Assembly: GCF_016031635.1 (NCBI RefSeq)
Contig: NZ_JACEGD010000002.1
Location: 186,001 to 250,000 of the forward strand
Direction: 5' to 3'
DNA length: 64,000 bases
Source: Bradyrhizobium diversitatis
GTDB taxonomy: Bacteria > Pseudomonadota > Alphaproteobacteria > Rhizobiales > Xanthobacteraceae
A model generated the notes under the pieces. The model was not told the DNA's origin. It ran no database searches and saw only the letters and a program-made list of their open reading frames with translations. How positions within the stretch are numbered: position 1 is the first letter of the stretch; every line of letters starts with the position of its first letter. Made by a program: the position numbers and the translations under genes. Positions 49,429 through 57,398 of this stretch are shown one piece after another.

Positions 49429-49502
49429 ATTCCGTTAATCGCAGGCGGCCGTGGGGCCGTTTCGCAGCATTTTCACGTCTGCGTCAGGGAGATGAGACAC
49501 TC

Positions 49503-50831
49503 ATGTTTAGCAAATCCACTCACGATATAGCGGCTTCATTTAGCCGCCGTGGCGTGCTCGCCGCGACCGCCGGACTGGTGCTTGGTCTGGCTTCATTGAC
49601 TGGCGCGAAGGCCGCGGACGACACCATCAAGGTCGGCGTGCTCCACTCCCTGTCCGGCACCATGGCGATCAGCGAAACCACGCTGAAGGATACCATCCTC
49701 TTCCTGATCGATGAGCAGAACAAGAAGGGCGGCGTGCTCGGCAAGAAGCTGGAAGCCGTCGTCGTCGACCCCGCTTCGAACTGGCCGCTGTTCGCCGAAA
49801 AGGCGCGCGAGCTGATCACCAAGGACAAGGTCTCGGTCGTGTTCGGCTGCTGGACCTCGGTGTCACGCAAGTCGGTGCTGCCGGTCTTCAAGGAGCTGAA
49901 CAACATCCTGTTCTACCCCGTGCAGTACGAGGGTGAGGAGAGCGAGCGCAACGTGTTCTACACGGGTGCGGCACCGAACCAGCAGGCGATCCCGGCCGTC
50001 GACTATCTGATGAAGGAAGAGAAGGTGAAGCGCTGGGTGCTCGCGGGCACCGACTACGTTTATCCGCGCACGACCAACAAGATCCTGGAAGCCTATCTGA
50101 AGTCGAAGGGTGTCGCCCAGGAAGACATCATGATCAACTACACGCCGTTCGGTCACTCCGACTGGCAGACGATCGTGGCCGACATCAAAAAGTTCGGCTC
50201 GGCCGGCAAGAAGACCGCGGTGGTCTCGACCATCAATGGTGACGCCAACGTTCCCTTCTACAAGGAGCTCGGCAACCAGGGCATCAAGGCAAAGGACATC
50301 CCGGTCGTCGCGTTCTCCGTGGGTGAGGAAGAGCTCGCCGGCATCGACACCAAACCGCTGGTCGGTCATCTCGCTGCCTGGAACTACTTCGAGTCGATCA
50401 AGACCAAGGACGGGTCGAACGAGAAGTTCATCAAGGACTGGCAGGCCTACACCAAGAACCCCAAGCGCGTGACCAACGACCCGATGGAAGCGCACGTGAT
50501 CGGCTTCAACATGTGGGTAAAGGCGGTCGAGAAGGTGAAGTCGACCGATCCGGACAAGGTGATCGACGCGCTTCCCGGCATCGAGGCGCCGAACCTGACC
50601 GGCGGCGTGTCGAAGATGCTGCCGAACCACCACATCACTAAGCCGGTGTTCATCGGCGAGATCAAGGCGAACGGCCAGTTCGACGTGGTCTGGAAGACGC
50701 CGGGCCTCGTCGCGGGCGATGCCTGGTCGAAGGAGCTGGAAGGCTCCAAGGACCTGATCGGCGACTGGGTCGGCAAGAAGTGCGGCAACTTCAACACCAA
50801 GACCAACAAGTGTCTCGGTTCGGGCTCCTGA
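49503..50831 (+). CDS. urtA: Urea ABC transporter substrate-binding protein
   Basis: The 442-residue periplasmic binding protein has a Tat-type signal (SFSRRGVLAATAGLVLGLASL, cleavage near AKA-ADDT). The mature start DDTIKVGVLHSLSGTMAISETTLKD is characteristic of UrtA/FmdD. FGCWTSVSRKSVLPVFKELNN and FYPVQYEGEESERNVFYTGAAPNQQ are highly family-specific. It heads urtABCDE and probably the whole urease locus, downstream of a sigma-54 promoter. A strong hairpin lies between it and urtB (50859-50888). It should bind urea at low concentration. Confidence 0.96.
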   Translation: MFSKSTHDIAASFSRRGVLAATAGLVLGLASLTGAKAADDTIKVGVLHSLSGTMAISETTLKDTILFLIDEQNKKGGVLGKKLEAVVVDPASNWPLFAEKARELITKDKVSVVFGCWTSVSRKSVLPVFKELNNILFYPVQYEGEESERNVFYTGAAPNQQAIPAVDYLMKEEKVKRWVLAGTDYVYPRTTNKILEAYLKSKGVAQEDIMINYTPFGHSDWQTIVADIKKFGSAGKKTAVVSTINGDANVPFYKELGNQGIKAKDIPVVAFSVGEEELAGIDTKPLVGHLAAWNYFESIKTKDGSNEKFIKDWQAYTKNPKRVTNDPMEAHVIGFNMWVKAVEKVKSTDPDKVIDALPGIEAPNLTGGVSKMLPNHHITKPVFIGEIKANGQFDVVWKTPGLVAGDAWSKELEGSKDLIGDWVGKKCGNFNTKTNKCLGSGS

Positions 50832-50858
50832 TCCGGATCTGACGTCCATTGCAAGATC

Positions 50859-50888
50859 GGAGAGGGCGGCGATCCCGCCGCCTTCTCC
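50859..50888 (+). terminator. Intercistronic hairpin between urtA and urtB
   Basis: GGAGAGGGCGGC (50859-50870) pairs with GCCGCCTTCTCC (50877-50888), 11 of 12 positions, loop GATCCC. Only weak Ts follow. It probably causes partial termination or protects the urtA message, so that binding protein exceeds permease. Confidence 0.65.
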
Positions 50889-50914
50889 ATTCATTTCTGC
50901 CGGGGTCATTCACA

Positions 50915-52522
50915 GTGCCAGCCCATTTGTCCGCCCGTCTCTGTTCGCTTGCACTCTCGTTGTTTCTGATCGCGTTCGCGTTGCCGGCCTTCGCCGGGCC
51001 GTTCGAGGATGCGGTCGCCAAATTCGCCAATGATGATTTTTCCGACACGGAGGAGGCGATCGGCGTGGTCGCGGGCAGCGGCAACCCGTTGGCTTTCCCC
51101 ATCATCAGCGCGCTCCAGGACGGCCGTCTCATGGCCGATCCAGACAGCAAGAAGGTTTACGTCACCGGCGCCGACGGCAAGTCGATCGACGCCGCGACGG
51201 GCGCGGCCGTCGCCAGCGTTCCCGACAGTGCGAGCGCGGTCCGCCTCAACAACCGCCTGCGCCGCAGCGTCGATGCCGCGCTCGGCGGCCTGACGCTTCA
51301 GTCGCCGGACGTCGGAACGCGGCTGCAGGCCGCGCAGTCCGTCTTCAAGTCGCATGAGGAGACCGCGCTCGAGGCGGTCGATGCGGCGCTTGCCAAGGAA
51401 ACCAGCAGATCCGTCAAGACCGCGCTCGGCGAGGCCCGCGCCGCGATCCTGCTGTTCAAGTCCGACGCCACCGAGGTCGAGAAGCTCGAGGCCGTCGCCA
51501 CCCTCAAGGCGCGCGGCGACCAGGACGCGCTGGCGCTGCTGACCGGCATGGGCGACCAGCCGGCGTCTGTAACCAAGGCCGCCGCGAGCGCGATCGGCTC
51601 GATCCAGAGCTCGCTGGCGGTCTGGTCCATGGTGCAGAACGCCTGGTACGGCCTCTCGCTCGGCTCGGTGCTGCTGCTCGCGGCGATCGGACTCGCCATC
51701 ACTTTCGGCGTGATGGGCGTCATCAACATGGCGCATGGCGAGATGGTGATGATCGGGGCCTACACCACCTTCGTGGTGCAGGAGGTGATCCGCACTCGCT
51801 ATCCCGGCCTGTTCGACTATTCGCTGCTGATCGCCGTGCCGCTCGCCTTCCTCGTCGCCGGCGCCATCGGCGTCTTGATCGAGCGCAGCATCATCCGCTT
51901 CCTCTATGGCCGGCCGCTGGAGACGCTGCTGGCAACCTGGGGCCTGTCGCTCGTGCTGCAGCAGGCGGTGCGAACCATGTTCGGTCCGACCAACCGCGAG
52001 GTCGGCAACCCCTCCTGGATGAGCGGCGCGTTCGAGCTCGGCCAGATCACCATCACCTATAACCGGCTCTGGATCCTCGTCTTCACGCTCGCCGTGTTCA
52101 TGATCCTGCTCGCGATGCTGCGCTACACGGCGCTCGGCCTCGAGATGCGCGCGGTGACGCAGAACCGCCGCATGGCGGCCTCGATGGGCATTGCCACCTC
52201 GCGCGTCGATGCGCTGACCTTCGGCCTCGGCTCGGGCATCGCCGGCATCGCCGGCGTGGCGCTGTCGCAGATCGACAATGTCAGCCCCAATCTTGGCCAG
52301 AGCTACATCATCGACAGCTTCATGGTCGTGGTGTTCGGTGGCGTCGGCAATCTCTGGGGCACGCTGGTCGGCGCCTTCACGCTCGGCATCGCCAACAAGT
52401 TCCTGGAGCCGGTCGCCGGCGCCGTGCTCGGCAAGATCGCGATCCTGGTCCTCATCATCCTGTTCATTCAAAAGCGGCCGCGCGGCCTGTTCGCGCTCAA
52501 GGGCCGCGCGGTGGAAGCATGA
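50915..52522 (+). CDS. urtB: Urea ABC transporter permease UrtB
   Basis: This 535-residue inner-membrane permease is of the LivH type. It has a cleavable-looking signal (LCSLALSLFLIAFALPAFAG) and a long periplasmic N-terminal domain (about 25-230) with helical repeats (LQAAQSVFKSHEETALEAVDAAL, KLEAVATLKARGDQDALALLTGM), specific to UrtB. The permease core follows: YGLSLGSVLLLAAIGLAITFGVMGVINMAHGE and YIIDSFMVVVFGGVGNLWGT. The start is GTG 50915 (PAHLSARL). The stop overlaps the urtC ATG by 4 bp. Confidence 0.94.
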   Translation: MPAHLSARLCSLALSLFLIAFALPAFAGPFEDAVAKFANDDFSDTEEAIGVVAGSGNPLAFPIISALQDGRLMADPDSKKVYVTGADGKSIDAATGAAVASVPDSASAVRLNNRLRRSVDAALGGLTLQSPDVGTRLQAAQSVFKSHEETALEAVDAALAKETSRSVKTALGEARAAILLFKSDATEVEKLEAVATLKARGDQDALALLTGMGDQPASVTKAAASAIGSIQSSLAVWSMVQNAWYGLSLGSVLLLAAIGLAITFGVMGVINMAHGEMVMIGAYTTFVVQEVIRTRYPGLFDYSLLIAVPLAFLVAGAIGVLIERSIIRFLYGRPLETLLATWGLSLVLQQAVRTMFGPTNREVGNPSWMSGAFELGQITITYNRLWILVFTLAVFMILLAMLRYTALGLEMRAVTQNRRMAASMGIATSRVDALTFGLGSGIAGIAGVALSQIDNVSPNLGQSYIIDSFMVVVFGGVGNLWGTLVGAFTLGIANKFLEPVAGAVLGKIAILVLIILFIQKRPRGLFALKGRAVEA

Positions 52523-53688
52523 CCCCTCACATGCTGACGCGATCGCTGGACCGCAGCGCGACGATCTTCCTCGCCGTCGTCGCGGCCTGCGGCATCCTCA
52601 TCCCGCTCTCCAACCTGCTGCTGCCCGCGGGCTCGTTCCTGCAAGTGCCGACCTATCTCGTCGCGCTCTGGGGCAAATATGTCTGCTACGCCATCCTGGC
52701 GCTCTCGATCGACCTGATCTGGGGCTATTGCGGCATCCTCTCGCTCGGGCACGGCGCCTTCTTCGCGCTCGGCGGCTACGCCATGGGCATGTACCTGATG
52801 CGGCAGATCGGCACCCGCGGCGTTTACGGCAATCCGGTCCTGCCCGATTTCATGGTGTTCCTGAACTGGGAGAAGCTGCCGTGGTACTGGTACGGCTTCG
52901 ACATGTTCTGGTTCGCCGCGCTGATGGTGCTGGTCGTGCCCGGCCTGCTCGCCTTCTGCTTCGGCTGGCTCGCGTTCCGCTCCCGCGTCACCGGCGTGTA
53001 CCTGTCGATCATCACGCAGGCGATGACCTATGCGCTGCTGCTTGCCTTCTTCCGCAACGACTTCGGCTTCGGCGGCAATAACGGCCTCACCGATTTCAAG
53101 GACATTCTGGGCTTCAACGTGCAGGCGGAGGGCACCCGTGCCGCGCTGTTCGCGCTGAGCTGCCTGGCGCTGATCGTAGGTTTCTTGATCTGCCGCGCCA
53201 TCGTCTCGTCCAAGCTCGGCAAGGTGCTGATCGCGGTGCGCGACGCGGAATCGCGGACGCGCTTCCTGGGCTACCGTGTCGAATCCTACAAGCTGTTCGT
53301 GTTCACGGTCTCGGCCTGCATGGCCGGCGTCGCCGGCGCGCTCTACGTGCCGCAGGTCGGCATCATCAATCCGAGCGAGTTCGCGCCGGGCAACTCGATC
53401 GAGGCGGTGATCTGGGTCGCGGTCGGCGGCCGCGGCACGCTGGTCGGCGCCGCGCTGGGTGCTGTCGTCGTCAATTACGCAAAAACGTTCTTCACCTCCG
53501 GCATGCTCGCGCCGTACTGGCTGTTCATGCTGGGCGCGCTGTTCATCCTGGTGACGCTGCTGCTGCCGAAGGGCATCGTCGGCACCTTCAACGCCTGGTG
53601 GGACTCGTCGAAGGAAAAACGCACCGCCGCGGCCTCCGTGAGCGCGGCGGCCGAGGACGGCGTCACCGAACCCAAGATGGCGGAGTAG
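52519..53688 (+). CDS. urtC: Urea ABC transporter permease UrtC
   Basis: This 389-residue LivM-type permease partners UrtB. Landmarks are YAILALSIDLIWGYCGILSLGHGAFFALGGYAMGM, GNNGLTDFKDILGF and the coupling region VLIAVRDAESRTRFLGYRVESYKLFVF with VPQVGIINPSEFAPGNSIE, typical of UrtC. About nine membrane helices are visible and the tail is charged. It starts within the urtB stop (ATGA) and ends 4 bp before urtD, so the operon is compact. Confidence 0.95.
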   Translation: MTPHMLTRSLDRSATIFLAVVAACGILIPLSNLLLPAGSFLQVPTYLVALWGKYVCYAILALSIDLIWGYCGILSLGHGAFFALGGYAMGMYLMRQIGTRGVYGNPVLPDFMVFLNWEKLPWYWYGFDMFWFAALMVLVVPGLLAFCFGWLAFRSRVTGVYLSIITQAMTYALLLAFFRNDFGFGGNNGLTDFKDILGFNVQAEGTRAALFALSCLALIVGFLICRAIVSSKLGKVLIAVRDAESRTRFLGYRVESYKLFVFTVSACMAGVAGALYVPQVGIINPSEFAPGNSIEAVIWVAVGGRGTLVGAALGAVVVNYAKTFFTSGMLAPYWLFMLGALFILVTLLLPKGIVGTFNAWWDSSKEKRTAAASVSAAAEDGVTEPKMAE

Positions 53689-53692
53689 CGCG

Positions 53693-54454
53693 ATGAACGT
53701 CATGGATACCCGCGCGACTTCCGCGATGCTCTATCTGGACGGGGTGCACGTCTCGTTCGACGGCTTCCACGCCATCAACAATCTGTCGCTGACGCTCGAG
53801 CCCGGCGAGATGCGCGCCATCATCGGCCCGAACGGCGCCGGCAAGACCACAATGATGGACATCATCACCGGCAAGACTAAGCCCGACGAGGGCACCGTGC
53901 TGTTCGACGGCGTCACCGACCTGACGCGGCTCGACGAGACCCGCATCGCCGAACTCGGTATCGGCCGGAAATTCCAGAAGCCGACCGTGTTCGAGAGTCA
54001 GACCGTGCAGGACAACCTGCTGCTCGCGCTCAATGTCGATCACAGCGTCAAGGCCACGCTGTTCTGGCGCGGCAGCAGGGCGGAAGCCGAGCGCATCGAC
54101 AGGGTGCTGGAGACGATCCGTCTCACCGAGGCCCGCAACCGGCTCGCCGGCAGCCTCAGCCATGGCCAGAAGCAGTGGCTGGAGATCGGCATGCTACTGG
54201 CGCAGGATCCCAAGCTGCTCCTCGTCGACGAGCCTGTCGCCGGCATGACCGACGTCGAGACGCATCTCACCGCCGAGTTGCTGAAGGAGATCAACAAGAC
54301 TCACACGGTCATGGTGGTCGAGCACGACATGACCTTCGTGCGCGAGCTCGGGGTCAAGGTCACGTGCCTGCACGAAGGCACCGTGCTCGCGGAAGGAACC
54401 ATCGACCAGGTCTCGTCCAACGAGCGGGTCATCGAAGTCTATCTGGGACGCTGA
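53693..54454 (+). CDS. urtD: Urea ABC transporter ATP-binding protein UrtD
   Basis: This 253-residue LivG-like ATPase has Walker A GPNGAGKTT (about residue 43), FDGVTDLTRLDETRIAELGIGRKFQKPTVFE (UrtD-typical), signature LSHGQKQWLEIGM (SHGQ in place of SGGQ, as usual for UrtD), Walker B LLLVDEPVAGMTD and switch MVVEHDMTFVREL. The GKFQKPTVFE-type sequence distinguishes it from amino-acid LivG. It is followed 2 bp later by urtE. Confidence 0.95.
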   Translation: MNVMDTRATSAMLYLDGVHVSFDGFHAINNLSLTLEPGEMRAIIGPNGAGKTTMMDIITGKTKPDEGTVLFDGVTDLTRLDETRIAELGIGRKFQKPTVFESQTVQDNLLLALNVDHSVKATLFWRGSRAEAERIDRVLETIRLTEARNRLAGSLSHGQKQWLEIGMLLAQDPKLLLVDEPVAGMTDVETHLTAELLKEINKTHTVMVVEHDMTFVRELGVKVTCLHEGTVLAEGTIDQVSSNERVIEVYLGR

Positions 54455-54456
54455 GC

Positions 54457-55152
54457 ATGCTTGAGGTCAAGGACATCAACCTGTTCTACGGCGCGGCGCA
54501 GGCACTGCGCGGCGTCTCGATCTCGGCCGAGCCGGGCAAGGTGACTTGCGTGCTCGGGCGCAACGGCGTCGGCAAGACGTCCCTCTTGCGCGCCATGGTC
54601 GGGCAGTATCCGATCTCCTCGGGTGCGATCGTGTTCGATGGCAGCGACATCACCGGCCTGAAGCCCTATGAGCGTGCGCGCAAGGGCATCGGTTTCGTGC
54701 CGCAGGGCCGCGAGATCTTTCCGCTGCTGACGGTCGAGGAAAACCTCAAGACCGGCTTCGGGCCGCTCAAGCGCGAGGACAGGCATATTCCGGACGACGT
54801 CTTCTCGCTGTTTCCGGTGCTGCAATCCATGCTCGGCCGGCGCGGCGGCGACCTCTCCGGCGGCCAGCAGCAGCAGCTCGCCATCGGCCGCGCCCTGGTG
54901 ATGCGGCCGAAGCTGCTCCTGCTGGACGAGCCGACCGAGGGCATCCAGCCCTCGATCATCAAGGACATCGGCCGCGCCATCTCCTACCTGCGCAACCTCG
55001 GCAACATCGCCATCGTGCTGGTCGAACAATATCTCGACTTTGCCTGCGAACTCGGCGACAGTTTCGCGGTGATGGATCGCGGCGCGGTGAAGTTCACCTG
55101 TGATCGCGCCAACCTGGACCCCGGCGAGATCAGCCGCCAGATGGCGCTGTAG
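54457..55152 (+). CDS. urtE: Urea ABC transporter ATP-binding protein UrtE
   Basis: This 231-residue LivF-like ATPase starts MLEVKDINLFYGAAQALRGV. It has Walker A GRNGVGKTS, VPQGREIFPLLTVEENLKTGF, signature LSGGQQQQLAIGRAL and Walker B LLLLDEPTEGIQPSII (the EGIQPSI segment is specific to UrtE). It completes the urea importer. ureD begins 51 bp downstream with no terminator in between, so uptake and hydrolysis genes are probably on one transcript. Confidence 0.95.
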   Translation: MLEVKDINLFYGAAQALRGVSISAEPGKVTCVLGRNGVGKTSLLRAMVGQYPISSGAIVFDGSDITGLKPYERARKGIGFVPQGREIFPLLTVEENLKTGFGPLKREDRHIPDDVFSLFPVLQSMLGRRGGDLSGGQQQQLAIGRALVMRPKLLLLDEPTEGIQPSIIKDIGRAISYLRNLGNIAIVLVEQYLDFACELGDSFAVMDRGAVKFTCDRANLDPGEISRQMAL

Positions 55153-55203
55153 GCCAGGGGCCAGTAAGCCAAGTAATCCTGCCGCGGCCGGCTGGGGAGA
55201 CGG

Positions 55204-56034
55204 ATGCGCAGCGACGCTTTAGCGACAAATTCGGTGTTCGAGGCCAACCGCGCCCGTGGCGCTGTCAGGTTCGACGTGCACGCGCGTGACGGCGTGACGC
55301 GGCGCGGGGCCTTGCATGAATCCGGTTCGCTCCGCGTGCGCTTTCCCTCGCCCGAAGACGAGGGCCTCTCCGGCGTGTTCGTCAATACCGCCGGCGGCGT
55401 TGCTGGCGGTGATCGCTTCGACATCGAGATATCGGCGGCGGATAGCTCGCGGCTGACACTGACGACGGCGGCGGCTGAAAAGGTCTATCGCGCGCCGGGC
55501 TCGGCGGCGCAGCTCAACATCGCCCTGAAGGCCGGCGCGGGTGCGCGTCTTGCCTGGCTGCCTCAGGAGACGATCCTGTTCGATCGCGCCCGGGTTCAGC
55601 GCCGCTTCGACATCGCGCTCGACGAGAGCGCCTCGCTCCTGCTTTGCGAGATCGTCGTGTTCGGCCGCGCCGCCATGGGCGAGCGGATGGAGCAGGGCGA
55701 ATTCGTCGACCGCTGGCGGATGCGCCGCGGCGGCAGGCTGGTCCTTGCTGAGACGGTCAGGCTCGGCGGCGATATCGGCGCAAAGCTCGCGCGATCAGCA
55801 GTTGCCAAGGGCGGCGCGGCGATCGGCACGGCCCTGATCGTGCCCGGCGATGAGGCGCTGGTCGAGCGCATCCGCGAGGCATCGGAGTCGTTCTCCGGCG
55901 AGGTCGGGATATCCGCCTGGAATGGCTTTGCAATGGCGCGGTTCTGTGCCCAAGATGCGGCGCGTTTGCGCGCCGACATGATGGCCGTGCTGGCGCGCAC
56001 CGGCGTCGCCCTGCCGCGGCTCTGGCTGAATTGA
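55204..56034 (+). CDS. ureD: Urease accessory protein UreD
   Basis: The 276-residue UreD forms the UreDFG chaperone complex that delivers nickel to apo-urease. Family segments are FVNTAGGVAGGDRFDIEISAADSSRLTLTTAAAEKVYRAPG and WLPQETILFDRARVQRRFDI. ATG 55204 follows a GGGGAGA site at about 55192. The gene lies directly after the urea importer and before ureA, the normal first position in alphaproteobacterial urease operons. Confidence 0.94.
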   Translation: MRSDALATNSVFEANRARGAVRFDVHARDGVTRRGALHESGSLRVRFPSPEDEGLSGVFVNTAGGVAGGDRFDIEISAADSSRLTLTTAAAEKVYRAPGSAAQLNIALKAGAGARLAWLPQETILFDRARVQRRFDIALDESASLLLCEIVVFGRAAMGERMEQGEFVDRWRMRRGGRLVLAETVRLGGDIGAKLARSAVAKGGAAIGTALIVPGDEALVERIREASESFSGEVGISAWNGFAMARFCAQDAARLRADMMAVLARTGVALPRLWLN

Positions 56035-56071
56035 GTGGTTGAATTGACGTGTTGAACGGAAGAGATGTCGC

Positions 56072-56374
56072 ATGAATCTGTCTCCCCGCGAAAAGGACAA
56101 GCTTCTGATCTCGATGGCGGCGATCGTGGCGCGCCGCAGGCTGGACCGCGGCGTCAAGCTCAACCATCCCGAGGCGATCGCGATCATCTCCGATTTCATC
56201 CTCGAAGGCGCGCGCGACGGTCGTACCGTTGCCGAGCTGATGCAATCCGGCGCGCAGGTCCTGACCCGCGACCAGGTGATGCCGGGGATTCCCGAGATGA
56301 TCCACGACATCCAGGTCGAGGCGACATTCCCTGACGGAACGAAGCTCGTCACCGTGCACGAGCCGATCCGTTGA
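56072..56374 (+). CDS. ureA: Urease gamma subunit
   Basis: The 100-residue structural subunit has [53 protein letters not shown] and [21 protein letters not shown], all canonical for UreA. Length is that of the separate gamma subunit (not fused as in Helicobacter). It is followed by ureB after a 130-bp gap occupied mainly by a palindromic repeat (56396-56480). Confidence 0.97.
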   Translation: MNLSPREKDKLLISMAAIVARRRLDRGVKLNHPEAIAIISDFILEGARDGRTVAELMQSGAQVLTRDQVMPGIPEMIHDIQVEATFPDGTKLVTVHEPIR

Positions 56375-56395
56375 AGCGCGAAACTGTATCAACAT

Positions 56396-56480
56396 CGTCA
56401 TGCCCGGGCTTGTCCCGGGCATCCACGACCATCAACCAAGCGGCCCCACGTGGATGGCCGGGACAAGCCCGGCCATGACG
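56396..56480. repeat. Palindromic repeat between ureA and ureB
   Basis: CGTCATGCCCGGGCTTGTCCCGGGCATCCACG at the left and CGTGGATGGCCGGGACAAGCCCGGCCATGACG at the right are inverted over about 32 bp, giving a long hairpin within the urease operon. It is a different family from the gtcattccgggg repeats but has the same gtcat...atgac ends. Confidence 0.8.
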
Positions 56481-56504
56481 CAGCGGAGCAAGACGAGGTA
56501 GCAC

Positions 56505-56810
56505 ATGATCCCCGGCGAACTCTTCATCCAGGACGGCGAAATCGAGCTGAATGCCGGGCGCAAGACCGTGACGCTGACGGTTGCCAACACCGGCGACCGC
56601 CCGATCCAGGTCGGCTCGCACTACCATTTCTTCGAGACCAACCCCGCGCTGAAATTCGACCGCAAGAAGGCCCGCGGCATGCGCCTCGACATTGCCGCCG
56701 GCACCGCCGTCCGCTTCGAGCCCGGCCAGACCCGCGACGTCCAGCTCGTCGCCATGGCGGGAAAGAAGACGATCTACGGTTTCCGCGGCGAGGTCATGGG
56801 GAAGCTGTGA
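56505..56810 (+). CDS. ureB: Urease beta subunit
   Basis: This 101-residue beta subunit is recognised from [49 protein letters not shown] and [25 protein letters not shown]. The HYHFFE stretch flanks the active-site flap. Length matches free UreB. It is separated from ureC by about 1.16 kb carrying two genes that are not part of the classical urease set. Confidence 0.97.
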   Translation: MIPGELFIQDGEIELNAGRKTVTLTVANTGDRPIQVGSHYHFFETNPALKFDRKKARGMRLDIAAGTAVRFEPGQTRDVQLVAMAGKKTIYGFRGEVMGKL

Positions 56811-56890
56811 CATCCGGAGGAACGAGCGCGGCGCGGCACGGTTGAGGCGAGTGCAGTGATCGACAGTGAGGTGAGCACGCCGGTCAGGCT

Positions 56891-56926
56891 CCCTCCCCCC
56901 TTGCGGGGGAGGGTTGGGGAGAGGGG
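56891..56926. repeat. Left inverted-repeat arm of the DUF559 cassette
   Basis: The 36-bp arm (ccctccccccttgcggggg then agggttggggagagggg) ends 1 bp before the DUF559 ATG at 56928. Its reverse complement is found at 57291-57326 with 35 of 36 matches. Weaker similarity extends about 9 bp further outwards (ggtcaggct versus ggacaggtt). The same unit occurs as a gene-less pair at 4625-4727. Confidence 0.88.
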
Positions 56927-56927
56927 T

Positions 56928-57395
56928 ATGCCACACGACGAGGTCCCTCAGTTCCAAAGAATCCGCGCCAAACGACTGAGGCGCGAGATGACTCGCGCGG
57001 AGGCGTTGCTGTGGCGCCACCTGAAGGCGGATCGACTCGCGGGCTTGGCCTTTCGTCGCCAGACTCCCATGGGCAATTACATCGCCGATTTCGTCGCGCA
57101 TTCCTGCAAGCTCATCGTTGAGCTCGACGGTGAAAGCCACGACTTCGGAGAACGTATCCAGCATGACGAACGGCGCGACCAATGGTTCGCATCCCGCGGC
57201 TATCGGGTCCTTCGCTTCACCAATGACGACGTGATGAAGCACCTAGAGGGCGTTGTTCTTTCCATCTTCGAAGCAGCGGAGCAAGCGGCACCCCTCTCCC
57301 TAACCCTCCCCCGCAAGGGGGGAGGGAACCTGTCCAGCGATGCGTCCCTGACTGACGACAGGAGTGGCGCATCTCCCGGAGTCGAGGAGGCCTGA
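56928..57395 (+). CDS. DUF559 (endonuclease-like, PD-(D/E)XK/Vsr-related) protein inside the urease operon
   Basis: The 155-residue protein has a DUF559 core (about 8-110): RAKRLRREMTRAEALLWRHL, then GNYIADFVAHSCKLIVELDG with D54, E66, D68 and H71 in a nuclease-like D...ExD arrangement, then GYRVLRFTNDDV. DUF559 is related to very-short-patch repair endonucleases; biochemical activity is unproven. The ORF lies between near-perfect 36-bp inverted repeats. The right arm is translated as the tail PLSLTLPRKGGG, after which the frame runs 22 residues to a stop 4 bp before the HD gene. Its insertion between ureB and ureC suggests it moved in with its repeats. Confidence 0.82.
   Translation: MPHDEVPQFQRIRAKRLRREMTRAEALLWRHLKADRLAGLAFRRQTPMGNYIADFVAHSCKLIVELDGESHDFGERIQHDERRDQWFASRGYRVLRFTNDDVMKHLEGVVLSIFEAAEQAAPLSLTLPRKGGGNLSSDASLTDDRSGASPGVEEA
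57291..57326. repeat. Right inverted-repeat arm of the DUF559 cassette
   Basis: cccctctccctaaccctcc then cccgcaaggggggaggg is the reverse complement of 56891-56926 apart from one base. It lies in the reading frame of the DUF559 gene and encodes PLSLTLPRKGGG. Confidence 0.88.
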
Positions 57396-57398
57396 AGC

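Larger units (their letters stand above)
48999..49502. other. Divergent 504-bp control region between the helicase gene and urtA
   Basis: No gene is seen. It holds a sigma-54 promoter (49413-49427) and a 15-bp palindrome (49333-49347). A GGTGCA half-site at 49233-49238 resembles half an NtrC box, but its partner is not convincing. The stretch 49220-49380 is AT-richer than the surroundings, as is common for enhancer-type regulation. Confidence 0.6.

Noticed and set aside
56873..57345. Target-site duplication around the DUF559 cassette
   Set aside because: The bases outside the two arms (gtgagcacg and gcgatgcgt) do not match as direct repeats of useful length.
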